64,000 nucleotides of DNA from Streptomyces sp. TRM68367 (GTDB taxonomy: Bacteria; Actinomycetota; Actinomycetes; Streptomycetales; Streptomycetaceae): NCBI RefSeq assembly GCF_014495685.1, contig NZ_JACTVI010000021.1, positions 1-64,000 of the forward strand. Direction: 5' to 3'. This document shows positions 45,873 to 55,250 of the stretch, one piece after another. Numbering within the stretch: the first letter of the stretch is position 1; each line of letters begins with the position of its first letter. Under the pieces are notes generated by a model. It made no database searches and had not been told where the DNA came from. It was given only the letters and a program-made list of their open reading frames with translations. A program made the position numbers and the translations under genes.

Positions 45873-46748
45873 TTACTTCTTCTCGACCGCGTGGCCGCCG
45901 AACTGGTTCCGCAGCGCCGCGATCATCTTCATCTGCGGCGAGTCATCCTGCCGGGAGGCGAACCGCGCGAACAACGACGCGGTGATGGCCGGCAGCGGCA
46001 CCGCGTGGTCGATGGCCGCCTCCACAGTCCAGCGTCCCTCACCGGAGTCCTGTGCATAACCCCGCAGCCTGTCCAGATGCTCGTCCTCGTCGAGGGCGTT
46101 CACCGCGAGATCCAGCAGCCAGGAGCGGATGACCGTGCCCTCCTGCCAGGAGCGGAACACCTCCCGGACATCGGTCACGGAGTCGACCTTCTCCAGCAGC
46201 TCCCAGCCCTCGGCGTAGGCCTGCATCATCGCGTACTCGATGCCGTTGTGGACCATCTTCGCGAAGTGGCCCGCCCCGACCTTGCCCGCGTGCACCGAAC
46301 CGAAGTCGCCCTCCGGCTTGAGCGCGTCGAAGACCGGCTGCACCTTGGCGACGTTCTCCTTGTCGCCGCCGTACATCAGCGCATAGCCGCTCTCCAGGCC
46401 CCACACGCCGCCGGAGACGCCGCAGTCGACGAAGCCGATGCCCTTGGCGGCCAGCTCCTCGGCGTGCCTCTCGTCGTCCGTCCAGCGCGAGTTGCCACCG
46501 TCCACGACCACGTCACCCGGTTCGAGGAACTCGGCGAGCTCGTCGATGGTCGACTGGGTCGGTGCACCGGCCGGGACCATCACCCAGACCACGCGCGGGC
46601 CGCTGAGCTTGCCCACAAGCTCCTGCAGGCTGTGGACGTCGGCGAGGTCCGGGTTGCGGTCGTATCCGACGACGGTGTGGCCCGCGCGGCGGATCCGCTC
46701 GCGCATGTTGCCGCCCATCTTGCCGAGGCCGACGAGACCGAGCTCCAT
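45873..46748 (-). CDS. gnd: 6-phosphogluconate dehydrogenase (decarboxylating), short form
   Basis: This 291-residue enzyme oxidises 6-phosphogluconate to ribulose 5-phosphate, producing reduced cofactor in the pentose phosphate pathway. N-terminal Rossmann motif is [17 protein letters not shown]. The signature [12 protein letters not shown] and catalytic [20 protein letters not shown] follow. The length is that of the short YqeC/GntZ-type family, not the 470-residue form, and cofactor preference may be NAD. ATG 46748 starts the Rossmann strand; the longer frame to 46781 adds 11 residues. The gene between dnaN and recF is a conserved feature in Streptomyces. Two DnaA boxes lie upstream (46794-46923). 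Confidence 0.93.
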   Translation of the reverse strand: MELGLVGLGKMGGNMRERIRRAGHTVVGYDRNPDLADVHSLQELVGKLSGPRVVWVMVPAGAPTQSTIDELAEFLEPGDVVVDGGNSRWTDDERHAEELAAKGIGFVDCGVSGGVWGLESGYALMYGGDKENVAKVQPVFDALKPEGDFGSVHAGKVGAGHFAKMVHNGIEYAMMQAYAEGWELLEKVDSVTDVREVFRSWQEGTVIRSWLLDLAVNALDEDEHLDRLRGYAQDSGEGRWTVEAAIDHAVPLPAITASLFARFASRQDDSPQMKMIAALRNQFGGHAVEKK

Positions 46749-46793
46749 CAGTTGTGTTCCTTTGGGTGTGCGACGTGGCATTGAGGCACGGGC

Positions 46794-46923
46794 GTATCCA
46801 CAGGTGCTGCCGACACATCCGAACCTGCGTCCGAGCCTAAACCCGGACGCTCACGCACATCTGTGGGCACAAGCGCTCATACGCTCACCGCCACCTGCGG
46901 CTTTGTCCGCACCCTGTGGACAA
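46794..46923. promoter_or_regulatory. DnaA boxes between dnaN and gnd
   Basis: GTATCCACA at 46794-46802 and a perfect Streptomyces-type TGTGGACAA at 46915-46923, in the spacer upstream of gnd. They may add to DnaA titration or regulate gnd. Confidence 0.55.
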
Positions 46924-46943
46924 ACGGCCACCTTGCCGACCGC

Positions 46944-48074
46944 TCAGCCGCTCAGCCGCACCGGCATGATCAGGTACTTGTAGGCGTCGTCCGCCTCCGC
47001 GTCCACCGCCGGCTTGCCGCTCAGCAGGGCCGGCTTCGTGGACGTCGTGAACGACAGCTGGGCCACCGGGGAGTCGATCGCGCTCAGGCCGTCCAGCAGG
47101 AACGTCGGGTTGAAGGCGATGGAGATGTCGTCGCCCTCCAGCTGCGCGTCCACCCTTTCCACAGCCTGTGCGTCGTCACTGGAGCCGGCCTCCAGGATGA
47201 GGACGCCCTGCTCGAAGCTGAGCCGCACCGGGGTGTTGCGCTCGGCGACCAGCGAGACGCGCTTGACGGCCTCCACGAAGGGCGCGGTCTCGATGACGGC
47301 GACCGAGTTGAACTCCGTCGGGAAGAGCGTCCGGTACTTCGGGAGGTCGCCCTCCAGCAGACGCGTCGTCGTACGGCGCCCGGCGCCCTCGAAACCGATC
47401 AGGCCCTCGCCCGCGCCGGAGCCGGACAGCGCCAGGATCACCTGGTCACCGCTGGTCAGCGCCTTGGCCGTGTCCTGGAGTGTCTTGGCGGGCACCAGGG
47501 CGACCGCGGACACGTCCGGGTTCTCCGGCTTCCACAGGAACTCGCGGACCGCGAAGCGGTAGCGGTCGGTGGAGGCCAGCGTCACCGTGTCACCCTCGAT
47601 CTCGATGCGCACACCGGTGAGGACGGGCAGCGTGTCGTCGCGGCCCGCGGCGATGGCGACCTGCTGCACGGCGGAGGCGAAGACCTCGCCGGGGACCGTG
47701 CCCGTGGCGTTCGGCATCTGCGGCAGCGCCGGGTACTCCTCCACAGGCAGGGTGTGCAGTGTGAACCGCGAGGAGCCGCAGACCACCGTCGCTCGTACAC
47801 CGTCTGTGGAAATCTCCACCGGCCGGTTGGGCAGGGCGCGGGAGATGTCCGCGAGCAGGCGCCCGGAGACCAGGACCATGCCCTCCTCCTCGACCTCCGC
47901 CTCCACACTCACGCGTGCGGAGACCTCGTAGTCGAAGCTGGACAGGCTCAGCTGGCCGTCCTCCGCCTTCAGGAGCAGGCCGGCGAGGACAGGCGCCGGC
48001 GGACGGGCCGGGAGGCTGCGTGCCGCCCAGGCCACTGCCTCCGCGAGTACGTCGCGTTCCACCCGGATCTTCAC
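46944..48074 (-). CDS. dnaN: DNA polymerase III beta sliding clamp
   Basis: The 376-residue sliding clamp forms the ring that tethers DNA polymerase to DNA. The three repeated clamp domains are visible: N-terminal MKIRVERDVLAEAVAW (GTG start), middle VFASAVQQVAIAAGRDDTLPVLTGV, and C-terminal PFVEAVKRVSLVAERNTPV, ending in KYLIMPVRLSG, the conserved clamp tail. GTG 48074 gives exactly the family length and start; the longer frame continues into oriC. The gene lies on the far side of oriC from dnaA, both on the minus strand, as is typical. A weak GGAGGCGG lies upstream. Confidence 0.97.
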   Translation of the reverse strand: MKIRVERDVLAEAVAWAARSLPARPPAPVLAGLLLKAEDGQLSLSSFDYEVSARVSVEAEVEEEGMVLVSGRLLADISRALPNRPVEISTDGVRATVVCGSSRFTLHTLPVEEYPALPQMPNATGTVPGEVFASAVQQVAIAAGRDDTLPVLTGVRIEIEGDTVTLASTDRYRFAVREFLWKPENPDVSAVALVPAKTLQDTAKALTSGDQVILALSGSGAGEGLIGFEGAGRRTTTRLLEGDLPKYRTLFPTEFNSVAVIETAPFVEAVKRVSLVAERNTPVRLSFEQGVLILEAGSSDDAQAVERVDAQLEGDDISIAFNPTFLLDGLSAIDSPVAQLSFTTSTKPALLSGKPAVDAEADDAYKYLIMPVRLSG

Positions 48075-48240
48075 CGTAAGCCGCCTCCCGCTGTTGCCGG
48101 CGTTCTCGCCCTGCTTCGCCTTCGTCGTCTGACTCGGTGTCGCCGGCCCCTGTGAAGGGAAGGACACCGGGGACCAGTCTGACGCACCGCACTGACAGTA
48201 GGTGCCTCTCGGGGTCAAGTCATGACGCGGGGCGGCAGGG

Positions 48241-48830
48241 CGCCGGAGAGCGAGTTGTGCACAGGACCCGCTTCGATACGGATTCCGGGCTCTCTCTAGT
48301 CGTTCGTAGTAGTAGGGCCTGTGGATACCGTGGATAACCACGTTTTCCCAGCTCAAGGCGGTAATTTTGTCCACGGGGCCTGTGGGCGGGGGCAGTGGAC
48401 AACTCAGTCCCGCTGTGGAGAACGGAAAGTTCTGCACACGCCGTGCACAGGGTGAGGCGAGTTCTCCCCAGCGCCGTCCCCAGCTTTACCCATGTTGCCC
48501 ACAGCCCAACCCGGCAAGTTGGTGTGACGGCTTTCACTCGAGTCGGTGAGGGGGCGCGTCATGTTGCCGAACAGTGGACAGGCATGTGGAGAAGTCGCCT
48601 ATCGCTGGGGACAACTGACCCCAGCCTGTGGGTTGGTGGTGGACAACTTCGTGCACAGCTTGTGGATCTTCGCTTTGTCCACAGTCTGTGGAGATCGTTT
48701 GTCCACGATTCCACAGGCGCCTGAGCTGGCCCGATGGTCTTTCGACAGCACAGCCTGTGGACGCGATCTGGACAACTCCCCAGTCCCCAGGGTGTGGACG
48801 CGAGAAAGTCACGGAATCTGTGGAGAGCGC
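48241..48830. other. chromosomal replication origin oriC
   Basis: The non-coding region between dnaN and dnaA (48075-48955) carries about 19 DnaA-box-like nonamers in both orientations. Those starting 48255, 48320, 48329, 48367, 48394, 48414, 48495, 48573, 48585, 48606, 48638, 48661, 48675, 48687, 48699, 48756, 48767, 48793 and 48819 are the ones I could find. TTGTCCACA (48675-48683) is perfect; most others differ in one or two positions, as in Streptomyces oriC. Boxes are densest at 48573-48830. The left part (48300-48370) is relatively AT-rich (GGATAACCACGTTTTCCC, GGTAATTTTG) and could be where the strands open. Confidence 0.93.
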
Positions 48831-48850
48831 CCGTAACCCGGCAGGTATTC

Positions 48851-48896
48851 GAACAGCGGGAGACCGCACCATGGAACGGCGGGAGACCGCGCCATG
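48851..48896. repeat. 23-bp tandem repeat between oriC and dnaA
   Basis: Two adjacent copies (48851-48873 and 48874-48896) of GAAC-GCGGGAGACCGC-CCATG differ at two positions. They lie between the last DnaA box and the dnaA terminator. Confidence 0.7.
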
Positions 48897-48899
48897 AAG

Positions 48900-48934
48900 G
48901 AGGGCGCCCCCGGATCTCCTCCGGGGGCGCCCTC
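48900..48934 (-). terminator. dnaA terminator
   Basis: GAGGGCGCCCCCGGA (48900-48914) pairs with TCCGGGGGCGCCCTC (48920-48934) around a TCTCC loop, 21 bp after the dnaA stop. Confidence 0.8.
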
Positions 48935-48955
48935 AGGGACGTGCGTGTGCGGCCG

Positions 48956-50989
48956 TCAGCCGTTCTTGATGCGGTTGGTGAGCTCGGTGACCTGGTTGTA
49001 GATGGAGCGCCGCTCGGCCATCAGATTGCGGATCTTGCGGTCGGCGTGCATCACCGTGGTGTGGTCGCGGCCGCCGAAGAGCGCGCCGATCTTCGGCAGC
49101 GACAGGTCGGTCAGCTCGCGGCACAGGTACATGGCGATCTGGCGGGCGGTCACGAGCGCGCGGCCGCGCGAGGTGCCGCACAGGTCCTCGACCGTGAGCC
49201 CGAAGTAGTCGGCGGTCGCGCTCATGATGGCCGTCGAGGTGATCTCCGGGGCGGTGTCCTCGCCGCCGGGGATCAGGTCCTTCAGGACGATCTCCGTCAG
49301 GCCCAGGTCCACCGGCTGCCGGTTCAGTGAGGCGAACGCCGTCACCCGGATCAGCGCGCCCTCCAGCTCGCGGATGTTGCGCGAGATCCGGGAAGCGATG
49401 AACTCCAGCACCTCCGGCGGGGCGTTGAGCTGTTCCTGCACCGCCTTCTTGCGCAGGATCGCGATGCGCGTCTCCAGCTCGGGCGGCTGGACGTCGGTGA
49501 TCAGGCCCCACTCGAAACGGTTCCGCAGCCGGTCCTCCAGGGTCACCAGCTGCTTGGGCGGCCGGTCGCTGGACAGGACGATCTGCTTGTTGGCGTTGTG
49601 GAGGGTGTTGAAGGTGTGGAAGAACTCCTCCTGCGTCGACTCCTTGTCCGCGAGGAACTGGATGTCGTCGACGAGCAGGATGTCCATCTCGCGGTAGCGC
49701 TTGCGGAAGCTGTCGCCCTTGCCGTCGCGGATGGAGTTGATGAACTCGTTGGTGAACTCCTCCGAACTCACGTACCGCACGCGCGTGCCGGGGTACAAGC
49801 TGCGCGCGTAGTGCCCGATCGCGTGCAGCAGGTGCGTCTTGCCGAGCCCGGACTCCCCGTAGATGAAGAGGGGGTTGTAGGCCTTGGCGGGTGCCTCGGC
49901 GACGGCGACCGCGGCCGCGTGTGCGAAGCGGTTGGACGCGCCGATGACGAAGGTGTCGAAGAGGTACTTCGGGTTCAGGCGTGCGGTCGGTTCGCCGGGT
50001 CCGGTGGCCGGTGCCGGCTGTGCGGCCAGCGGGCCGGGGGCACCGGTGGTGGGCAGGCTGGAGCCGACGGGGCCGCCGCGGTGGACGTGGCCGGAGCCGG
50101 GCGGCGGCTCGGGCAGTTCGCGGCGGGCGTTCTGCTGGTCGTAGTCGCCGCGTGACTGGTCGTAGTCGGAGCGCTGGGAGTCGTACGAGGGCCGCTCCAG
50201 CGGCTGCGGGCGGTAATCCTGTGACGGCGGGCCGTACGAGTCCTGGGGTGCCGACGGGTAGCCGTCCTGCGAGGAGGAGTACGTATCCTGCGCCGAGCCG
50301 TAGGTGTCCTGGGCGGGCGGGCCGTACTGCTCCTGCGGCGGGGACGCGTATGGGTCGCGCTCCGGGAAGCCGAGGCGCTGCTGCTGCTGCCAGCCGTAGT
50401 CGTCCTGTGTCGCGCGCGGCCAGGCGCCGGGTTCGGGGCGCTGGTACTCCGACGGATAGGCGGGCCGGGCGGTGGGGAGCTGGTCGCCGGCGGGACCCGG
50501 GAGCTGGTCGGCGCGGTGGCGGCCGTAGCCCTCGTATCCGTTCCGTCCCTCGTATGCGTCGCGGCCTTCGTGGCCGTCGCGGCCCTGGGGGTCACGGACC
50601 TGTGCGTCGCGCCTCTCGCGGCTTTGCGGGTCGCGGCTCTGGGAGGGGAGCTCCGGCTCCTCGTAACGCGGCTGGGGGCGTGCGGGGGGTGCCTGTGGGG
50701 CGGCGGGCTCGCCGGCGGAGTCGTCGACGGTGATCGCGATGCGGATCGGGCGGCCGCATTCGCGGCTCAGGGTCTCGCTGACGACGGGGGCGAGACGGCC
50801 TTCCAGTACGCCTTTCGCAAATTCGTTCGGTACGGCGAGCAGGGCGGTGTCCGCGACCAGCGCGAGCGGCTGGCAGCGCCGGATCCAGTGCTCGTCCTTC
50901 GTCTCCACACCCTGGCCACGGCCCTCACCGAGAAGTTGCTCCAGTACTCGTGGCCACACTGCGGCAAGATCGGCAGGTACGTCAGCCAC
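48956..50989 (-). CDS. dnaA: chromosomal replication initiator DnaA
   Basis: This 677-residue initiator has domain I at about 1-90 ([16 protein letters not shown], ...[14 protein letters not shown]). A very long disordered domain II (about 100-330) is rich in Gln, Tyr, Pro, Arg and Gly, typical of Streptomyces DnaA and far longer than in E. coli. Domain III is an AAA+ ATPase with Walker [15 protein letters not shown] and Walker [15 protein letters not shown]. Domain IV has the DNA-binding signature [15 protein letters not shown]. It binds the oriC boxes and opens DNA. Upstream, between dnaA and rpmH, two DnaA boxes (51133-51153) suggest autoregulation. The start has little visible Shine-Dalgarno. 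Confidence 0.97.
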   Translation of the reverse strand: MADVPADLAAVWPRVLEQLLGEGRGQGVETKDEHWIRRCQPLALVADTALLAVPNEFAKGVLEGRLAPVVSETLSRECGRPIRIAITVDDSAGEPAAPQAPPARPQPRYEEPELPSQSRDPQSRERRDAQVRDPQGRDGHEGRDAYEGRNGYEGYGRHRADQLPGPAGDQLPTARPAYPSEYQRPEPGAWPRATQDDYGWQQQQRLGFPERDPYASPPQEQYGPPAQDTYGSAQDTYSSSQDGYPSAPQDSYGPPSQDYRPQPLERPSYDSQRSDYDQSRGDYDQQNARRELPEPPPGSGHVHRGGPVGSSLPTTGAPGPLAAQPAPATGPGEPTARLNPKYLFDTFVIGASNRFAHAAAVAVAEAPAKAYNPLFIYGESGLGKTHLLHAIGHYARSLYPGTRVRYVSSEEFTNEFINSIRDGKGDSFRKRYREMDILLVDDIQFLADKESTQEEFFHTFNTLHNANKQIVLSSDRPPKQLVTLEDRLRNRFEWGLITDVQPPELETRIAILRKKAVQEQLNAPPEVLEFIASRISRNIRELEGALIRVTAFASLNRQPVDLGLTEIVLKDLIPGGEDTAPEITSTAIMSATADYFGLTVEDLCGTSRGRALVTARQIAMYLCRELTDLSLPKIGALFGGRDHTTVMHADRKIRNLMAERRSIYNQVTELTNRIKNG

Positions 50990-51132
50990 AGGGCACGCTC
51001 TCTCACAGGTCCCACGAACGTGTGATGCGGGACGGGTCGGGATTCAAATGGGGTGGAGCCCAGACCAAGGGGTCACGGGAACGAATCGGAGTTAAGCCAC
51101 GGTAGTCAGGGCGACGGGTGCGGTTCAAGTTG

Positions 51133-51153
51133 TTGTCCCCAGCCTGTGGATAG
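51133..51153. promoter_or_regulatory. DnaA boxes in the dnaA promoter region
   Basis: TTGTCCCCA (51133-51141) and TGTGGATAG (51145-51153) lie back to back in the dnaA-rpmH spacer. Paired boxes at the dnaA promoter are known to mediate autoregulation in Streptomyces; that this pair does so is inferred. Confidence 0.7.
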
Positions 51154-51174
51154 TGTCTCGGCGTGACCGCTGGT

Positions 51175-51204
51175 TTGACCCGATGGCGCAGCCGCGCGTA
51201 CCGT
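51175..51204 (+). promoter_or_regulatory. probable rpmH promoter
   Basis: TTGACC (51175-51180) and TACCGT (51199-51204) are separated by 18 bp, a good vegetative sigma-factor match, 167 bp before rpmH. The spacer to dnaA (50990-51370) has no other gene. Confidence 0.55.
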
Positions 51205-51370
51205 AACCAGGTCGAGTTGTCGATGGCTGCTGCCGCCTGCCTCCGATGGGCACAGATCATTTGGGTGATCGGTAAGCGGTGCACTCGGGCGTAACGCGAG
51301 CTACTCGTGGGCGCACGGTGACAGCCAGGACGGCATCCCGCCACCACCGATTTCAATCTGGAGCCCCCGA

Positions 51371-51508
51371 GTGAGCAAGCGCACCTTCCAGCCGAACAAC
51401 CGTCGTCGCGCCAAGACCCACGGCTTCCGGCTGCGTATGCGCACCCGTGCCGGCCGCGCGATTCTCGCGACCCGCCGCAGCAAGGGTCGCGCCCGTCTGT
51501 CCGCCTGA
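51371..51508 (+). CDS. rpmH: 50S ribosomal protein L34
   Basis: This 45-residue basic protein reads [15 protein letters not shown] then [14 protein letters not shown] and [11 protein letters not shown], the full L34 sequence. It binds 23S rRNA in the large subunit. GTG 51371 follows GGAG. It opens the plus-strand operon rpmH-rnpA-yidD-yidC-khpB-rsmG, the classical arrangement beside dnaA. The frame has no open alternative start. Confidence 0.98.
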   Translation: MSKRTFQPNNRRRAKTHGFRLRMRTRAGRAILATRRSKGRARLSA

Positions 51509-51529
51509 TCCCGGTCAGGTCATGACGTC

Positions 51530-51901
51530 GTGCTGCCCACCGAGAACCGGCTGAGGCGGCGCGAGGACTTCGCGACCGCGGTACGACGGGGCCGCAGGGC
51601 CGGCCGCCCGAGCCTCGTCGTCCATCTTCGTAGCGGTGCCACGGACCCGCATGCGCCTGGGGAGAGCGCTCCCCCGACGCGTGCGGGTTTCGTCGTGAGC
51701 AAGGCCGTCGGCAACGCGGTGGTCCGTAACAAGGTGAAGCGCAGACTTCGCCATCTGATGCGGGACCGAGTCGCCCTTTTGCCGCCCGGTAGCCTGGTAG
51801 TCGTACGAGCGCTGCCCGGTGCGGGTGACGCCGACCATGCACAGCTGGCCCGAGACCTGGATGCCGCTCTGCAGCGGCTGCTGGGAGGGGGCGCGCGATG
51901 A
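51530..51901 (+). CDS. rnpA: ribonuclease P protein component
   Basis: This 123-residue basic protein has the RNase P motif [22 protein letters not shown] in two parts, [10 protein letters not shown] and [12 protein letters not shown]. It binds the RNase P RNA and helps remove 5' leaders from pre-tRNAs. The start is GTG 51530, 21 bp after rpmH; its stop overlaps the yidD start (ATGA at 51898-51901). The C-terminal half has the usual Arg/Leu-rich helix. Confidence 0.96.
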   Translation: MLPTENRLRRREDFATAVRRGRRAGRPSLVVHLRSGATDPHAPGESAPPTRAGFVVSKAVGNAVVRNKVKRRLRHLMRDRVALLPPGSLVVVRALPGAGDADHAQLARDLDAALQRLLGGGAR

Positions 51902-52272
51902 AGTACCCGCTGCTGGCTTTGATCAAGCTGTACCAGTGGACGATCAGTCCGTTGCTCGGGCCGGTCTGCAAGTACTACCCGTCGTGCTCTCACTACGGCT
52001 ACACGGCCATCGACCGGTACGGAGCCATCAAGGGCACGGCTCTCACGGCCTGGCGCATCCTGCGGTGCAATCCGTGGTCGCTGGGCGGTGTGGACCATGT
52101 TCCGCCGCGCAAGCGCCCGCGGTGGCACGAAATGCTGCGTGACGCCTGGCGTGCACGCAAGGGCGGGCACTCCGCCGCCGAACCGGCCACCGAGGGACAG
52201 ACTTCTCCCACGAGTCCGTCGACCCCTTCGAGCCCGGCCGCAGAGACCCCGTCCCATGCCCAAGGAGCATGA
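51898..52272 (+). CDS. yidD: membrane protein insertion efficiency factor YidD
   Basis: This 124-residue protein has the YidD core (about 1-75): [56 protein letters not shown]. It contains the conserved cysteines and the amphipathic N-terminal helix. A Pro/Ser/Thr-rich tail of about 45 residues follows and is not part of the core domain. YidD helps YidC insert membrane proteins. Its ATG overlaps the rnpA stop, and yidC starts 4 bp after its own stop, so the three genes are tightly coupled. Confidence 0.94.
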   Translation: MKYPLLALIKLYQWTISPLLGPVCKYYPSCSHYGYTAIDRYGAIKGTALTAWRILRCNPWSLGGVDHVPPRKRPRWHEMLRDAWRARKGGHSAAEPATEGQTSPTSPSTPSSPAAETPSHAQGA

Positions 52273-52275
52273 TTA

Positions 52276-53547
52276 GTGGACACGATTGCCAGCCTCTTCA
52301 GCTTCATCACGACACCCGTCTCCTGGGTCATCGTCCAGTTCCACAAGGTGTACGGCGCCCTCTTCGGTGACGACTCCGGGTGGGCCTGGGGCCTGTCCAT
52401 CGTGTCCCTGGTGATTCTGATCCGTATCTGCCTGATCCCGCTCTTCGTGAAGCAGATCAAGGCGACCCGGGCGATGCAGACGCTGCAGCCCGAGATGAAG
52501 AAGATCCAGGAGCGCTACAAGAACGACAAGCAGCGTCAGTCCGAAGAAATGATGAAGCTGTACAAGGAGACGGGCACCAACCCACTCTCCTCGTGCCTTC
52601 CCATCCTGGCGCAGTCCCCGTTCTTCTTCGCCCTCTACCACGTGCTCAACAGCATCGCGACCGGCAAGACGATCGGCGTCATCGACGAGCAGTTGCTGGG
52701 GAGTGCTCGTCAGGCACACATCTTCGGTGCCCCGCTCGCCGCGAAGTTCACGGACAGCGCCGGCAAGGTCGCCGAGCTCGGTGCCTCCCTCACCGATGTC
52801 CGGGTGATCACCGCCGTCATGATCGTCCTGATGTCGGCGTCGCAGTTCTACACCCAGCGCCAGCTGATGACGAAGAACGTCGACACGACGGTGAAGACGC
52901 CGTTCATGCAGCAGCAGAAGATGCTGATGTACGTCTTCCCGGTCATGTTCGCCGTCTTCGGCATCAACTTCCCGGTCGGTGTCCTCGTCTACTGGCTGAC
53001 CACCAACGTGTGGACCATGGGCCAGCAGATGTACGTCATCCACAACAACCCGACCCCGGGTTCGAAGGCCCAGGCCGCCTATCTGGAGCGCCTGCACAAG
53101 CACGTCACGCAGCACGGCAAGGTCGGCCGACGCCGTGACAAGGCCATCGTCAAGGCGATCGTTGCCAAGGGCCGCGACCGCAACGAGTACGAGCGGAAGT
53201 TCATCAACGGCCTGAGCAAGGCGGGCCTGGCCGCCCAGACCGACGGCACCGTCGAGAAGAGCGACAGCGCGGTCGCCGTACAGACCGAGGACGGTACGCC
53301 GGCCACGGCAGCCACCCCCAAGCGTCAGCAGCCCAAGCGCCAGAGCAAGTCCCAGCGCCAGTCAGGCGGCTCGAAGGCGGCCGGCGAACCCACCACCTCG
53401 CTGAGCAAGTCCGACGAGCCCGAGGACGCCAAGCCTGCCGGCGCCCCCAAGAAGGCCGCCCAGAAGTCCGGCTCCGGTGGCCGCAGCAAAGCCCAGTCCG
53501 GTCAGCGCAAGGGCCCGCAGCGGCCCAAGTCCCCGTCCAAGAAGTAA
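52276..53547 (+). CDS. yidC: membrane protein insertase YidC/Oxa1
   Basis: This 423-residue insertase has the actinobacterial short form, with an N-terminal membrane segment, the conserved core [20 protein letters not shown] and [18 protein letters not shown]. The later helices are [17 protein letters not shown] and [22 protein letters not shown] basic Lys/Gln/Ser-rich tail (about 290-423) is probably cytoplasmic and ribosome-binding. GTG 52276 has AAGGAG 8 bases upstream. The protein works with the Sec system and YidD, encoded just before it. Confidence 0.95.
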   Translation: MDTIASLFSFITTPVSWVIVQFHKVYGALFGDDSGWAWGLSIVSLVILIRICLIPLFVKQIKATRAMQTLQPEMKKIQERYKNDKQRQSEEMMKLYKETGTNPLSSCLPILAQSPFFFALYHVLNSIATGKTIGVIDEQLLGSARQAHIFGAPLAAKFTDSAGKVAELGASLTDVRVITAVMIVLMSASQFYTQRQLMTKNVDTTVKTPFMQQQKMLMYVFPVMFAVFGINFPVGVLVYWLTTNVWTMGQQMYVIHNNPTPGSKAQAAYLERLHKHVTQHGKVGRRRDKAIVKAIVAKGRDRNEYERKFINGLSKAGLAAQTDGTVEKSDSAVAVQTEDGTPATAATPKRQQPKRQSKSQRQSGGSKAAGEPTTSLSKSDEPEDAKPAGAPKKAAQKSGSGGRSKAQSGQRKGPQRPKSPSKK

Positions 53548-53562
53548 GAAGGAGTCCATCCC

Positions 53563-54075
53563 GTGACGGAAGGCACCACCTCCGCCGCTGCCGAGGGTGC
53601 AGACACCCTGACTCGCCTGGAGCAGGAAGGCGAGATCGCGGCGGACTACCTGGAGGGCCTGCTCGACATCGCCGACCTCGACGGCGACATCGACATGGAC
53701 GTCGAGGCCGACCGCGCCTCCGTTTCGATCATCAGTGACACGGGCTCCCGTGACCTGCAGAAGCTGGTCGGCCGTGACGGTGAGGTGCTGGAGGCGCTAC
53801 AGGAGCTGACCCGCCTGGCCGTGCACCGGGAGACCGGGGACCGCAGCCGTCTGATGCTCGACATCGCCGGCTACCGCGCCCTGAAGCGCGCGGAGCTGTC
53901 CGAGCTGGGCGCGAAGGCCGCCGCCGAGGTCAAGAACACCGGCGAGGCCGTGCGGATGAAGCCGATGACGCCGTTCGAGCGCAAGGTCGTGCACGACGCG
54001 GTCAAGGCCGCGGGCCTGCGCAGCGAGTCCGAGGGCGAGGAGCCGCAGCGCTTCGTCGTCGTGCTTCCCGCCTGA
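53563..54075 (+). CDS. RNA-binding protein KhpB/Jag-like (KH and R3H domains)
   Basis: This 170-residue protein has an acidic N-terminal stretch, a KH domain (about 45-105, with GRDGEVLEALQELTR as its nucleic-acid loop) and an R3H domain (about 130-170, ending MTPFERKVVHDAVK, where R-x3-H is E-R-K-V-V-H-D). It lacks the Jag_N domain. Such proteins bind RNA and influence cell elongation and division; the gene is a standard member of the rpmH-rsmG operon. GTG 53563 has AAGGAG upstream. The two domains and the gene order agree. Confidence 0.92.
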   Translation: MTEGTTSAAAEGADTLTRLEQEGEIAADYLEGLLDIADLDGDIDMDVEADRASVSIISDTGSRDLQKLVGRDGEVLEALQELTRLAVHRETGDRSRLMLDIAGYRALKRAELSELGAKAAAEVKNTGEAVRMKPMTPFERKVVHDAVKAAGLRSESEGEEPQRFVVVLPA

Positions 54076-54093
54076 TCGACCCTTACGCCTCAC

Positions 54094-54122
54094 CGGCCCC
54101 GTCTGTAGCGCAGGCGGGGCCG
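54094..54122 (+). terminator. hairpin after khpB
   Basis: CGGCCCCGTCTG pairs with CAGGCGGGGCCG (one G-T pair) around a TAGCG loop, 18 bp after the stop; a short TTTG follows. It may attenuate rather than stop read-through to rsmG. Confidence 0.65.
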
Positions 54123-54199
54123 AACTTTGTCAGCCTGATAGTTCTGGTGGTTCTGGTGTCGGCGCCCGGTGCGTCGGCGCGTACGGAAGGACGGTCCCC

Positions 54200-54916
54200 G
54201 TGACGGAGGCAGCGGAGCTTCCCCCTGTTCCCGAGCAGGCACGCGAGGTGTTCGGCGAGCGGTTCGCGGATGCGGTCCGGTACGCGGAGCTGCTCGCGCA
54301 AGCGGGTGTGCAGCGCGGACTGATCGGGCCGCGTGAGGTTCCGCGTCTGTGGGAGCGGCATCTGCTGAACTGCGCGGTGCTCTCCGAGGTCGTGCCCGAG
54401 GGGGTGACCGTGTGCGATGTCGGCTCGGGGGCCGGTCTGCCCGGTATTCCGCTGGCACTCGTCCGCGACGACCTGAAGATCACCCTTCTTGAGCCGCTGC
54501 TGCGTCGTACCACTTTCCTGACCGAGGTCGTGGAGCTGCTGGGCCTGGATCATGTGACGGTGGTGCGGGGCCGGGCCGAGGAGGTCATGGGGAAGCTGCC
54601 GGCGGTGCACGTGGTGACCGCGCGAGCTGTCGCACCGCTCGACCGCCTCGCCGCATGGGGCATCCCGCTGCTGCGTCCCTACGGCGAGATGCTCGCGCTC
54701 AAGGGTGACACTGCCGAGGAGGAGCTCAAGGCCGCGGCCACCGCGCTGAGCAAGCTCGGTGCTGCGGAGACATCGATCCTGCATGTGGGCGAGGGGATTG
54801 TGGACCCTCTGTCCACGGTGGTGCGGGTCGAGGTCGGGGAGAGCCCCGGCGGTGTGCGGTTCGCGGCGAAGCGGGCGAAGGCGGCTCGCACTGGTCGCAC
54901 CCGTCGGCGGCGCTGA
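54200..54916 (+). CDS. rsmG: 16S rRNA (guanine527-N7)-methyltransferase RsmG
   Basis: This 238-residue SAM-dependent enzyme has the binding motif CDVGSGAGLPGIPLAL. Upstream is the family N-terminus (VFGERFADAVRYAELLA, ERHLLNCAVL). Downstream is GRAEEVMGKLPAVHVVTARAVAPLDRLAAW (read in parts). It methylates G527 of 16S rRNA; loss of this in Streptomyces gives low-level streptomycin resistance and changes secondary metabolism. GTG 54200 is preferred. It is the last gene before the parAB region. The C-terminus is basic (KRAKAARTGRTRRRR). Confidence 0.96.
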   Translation: MTEAAELPPVPEQAREVFGERFADAVRYAELLAQAGVQRGLIGPREVPRLWERHLLNCAVLSEVVPEGVTVCDVGSGAGLPGIPLALVRDDLKITLLEPLLRRTTFLTEVVELLGLDHVTVVRGRAEEVMGKLPAVHVVTARAVAPLDRLAAWGIPLLRPYGEMLALKGDTAEEELKAAATALSKLGAAETSILHVGEGIVDPLSTVVRVEVGESPGGVRFAAKRAKAARTGRTRRRR

Positions 54917-55042
54917 CTCACACGGGCCGGGCCCGTCGAAGGGCGCTGATCCGTCCTGACGACGAGACGTACTCCACACAAGCTGGCAAACCTACGCATG
55001 CCGGAGTGTCGCGACGCTTCGGTCGCAGCCGCTGTGCATCGT

Positions 55043-55056
55043 GTTTCACGTGAAAC
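55043..55056. promoter_or_regulatory. parS upstream of parA
   Basis: Perfect GTTTCACGTGAAAC in the rsmG-parA spacer; it lies 195 bp before the preferred parA start. Confidence 0.92.
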
Positions 55057-55187
55057 GTCGCTCACTGCTGCACGGCATCATCAGTCGCGGCCGCGCTGCT
55101 GCCGAACCCCGCGACCGTAAGCCTCTCGGCTCTCTCGGAGAGGACCCTGTTCCCGACGGCACTCCGCCCCCCGTGAGGGGTACGGAG

Positions 55188-55214
55188 TTGTCCACAGAAG
55201 TGGATTTCTCCACA
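55188..55214. promoter_or_regulatory. DnaA boxes upstream of parA
   Basis: TTGTCCACA (perfect, 55188-55196) and TTCTCCACA (55206-55214) lie 36-63 bp before the preferred parA start. Confidence 0.6.
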
Positions 55215-55250
55215 GAACGTCAGGCCTCACTGGTTCACGACCCCGAAGGC

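Noticed and set aside
55041..55250. N-terminal extension of ParA from GTG 55041
   Set aside because: It would translate a parS site and two DnaA boxes in a promoter spacer; later in-frame starts exist.
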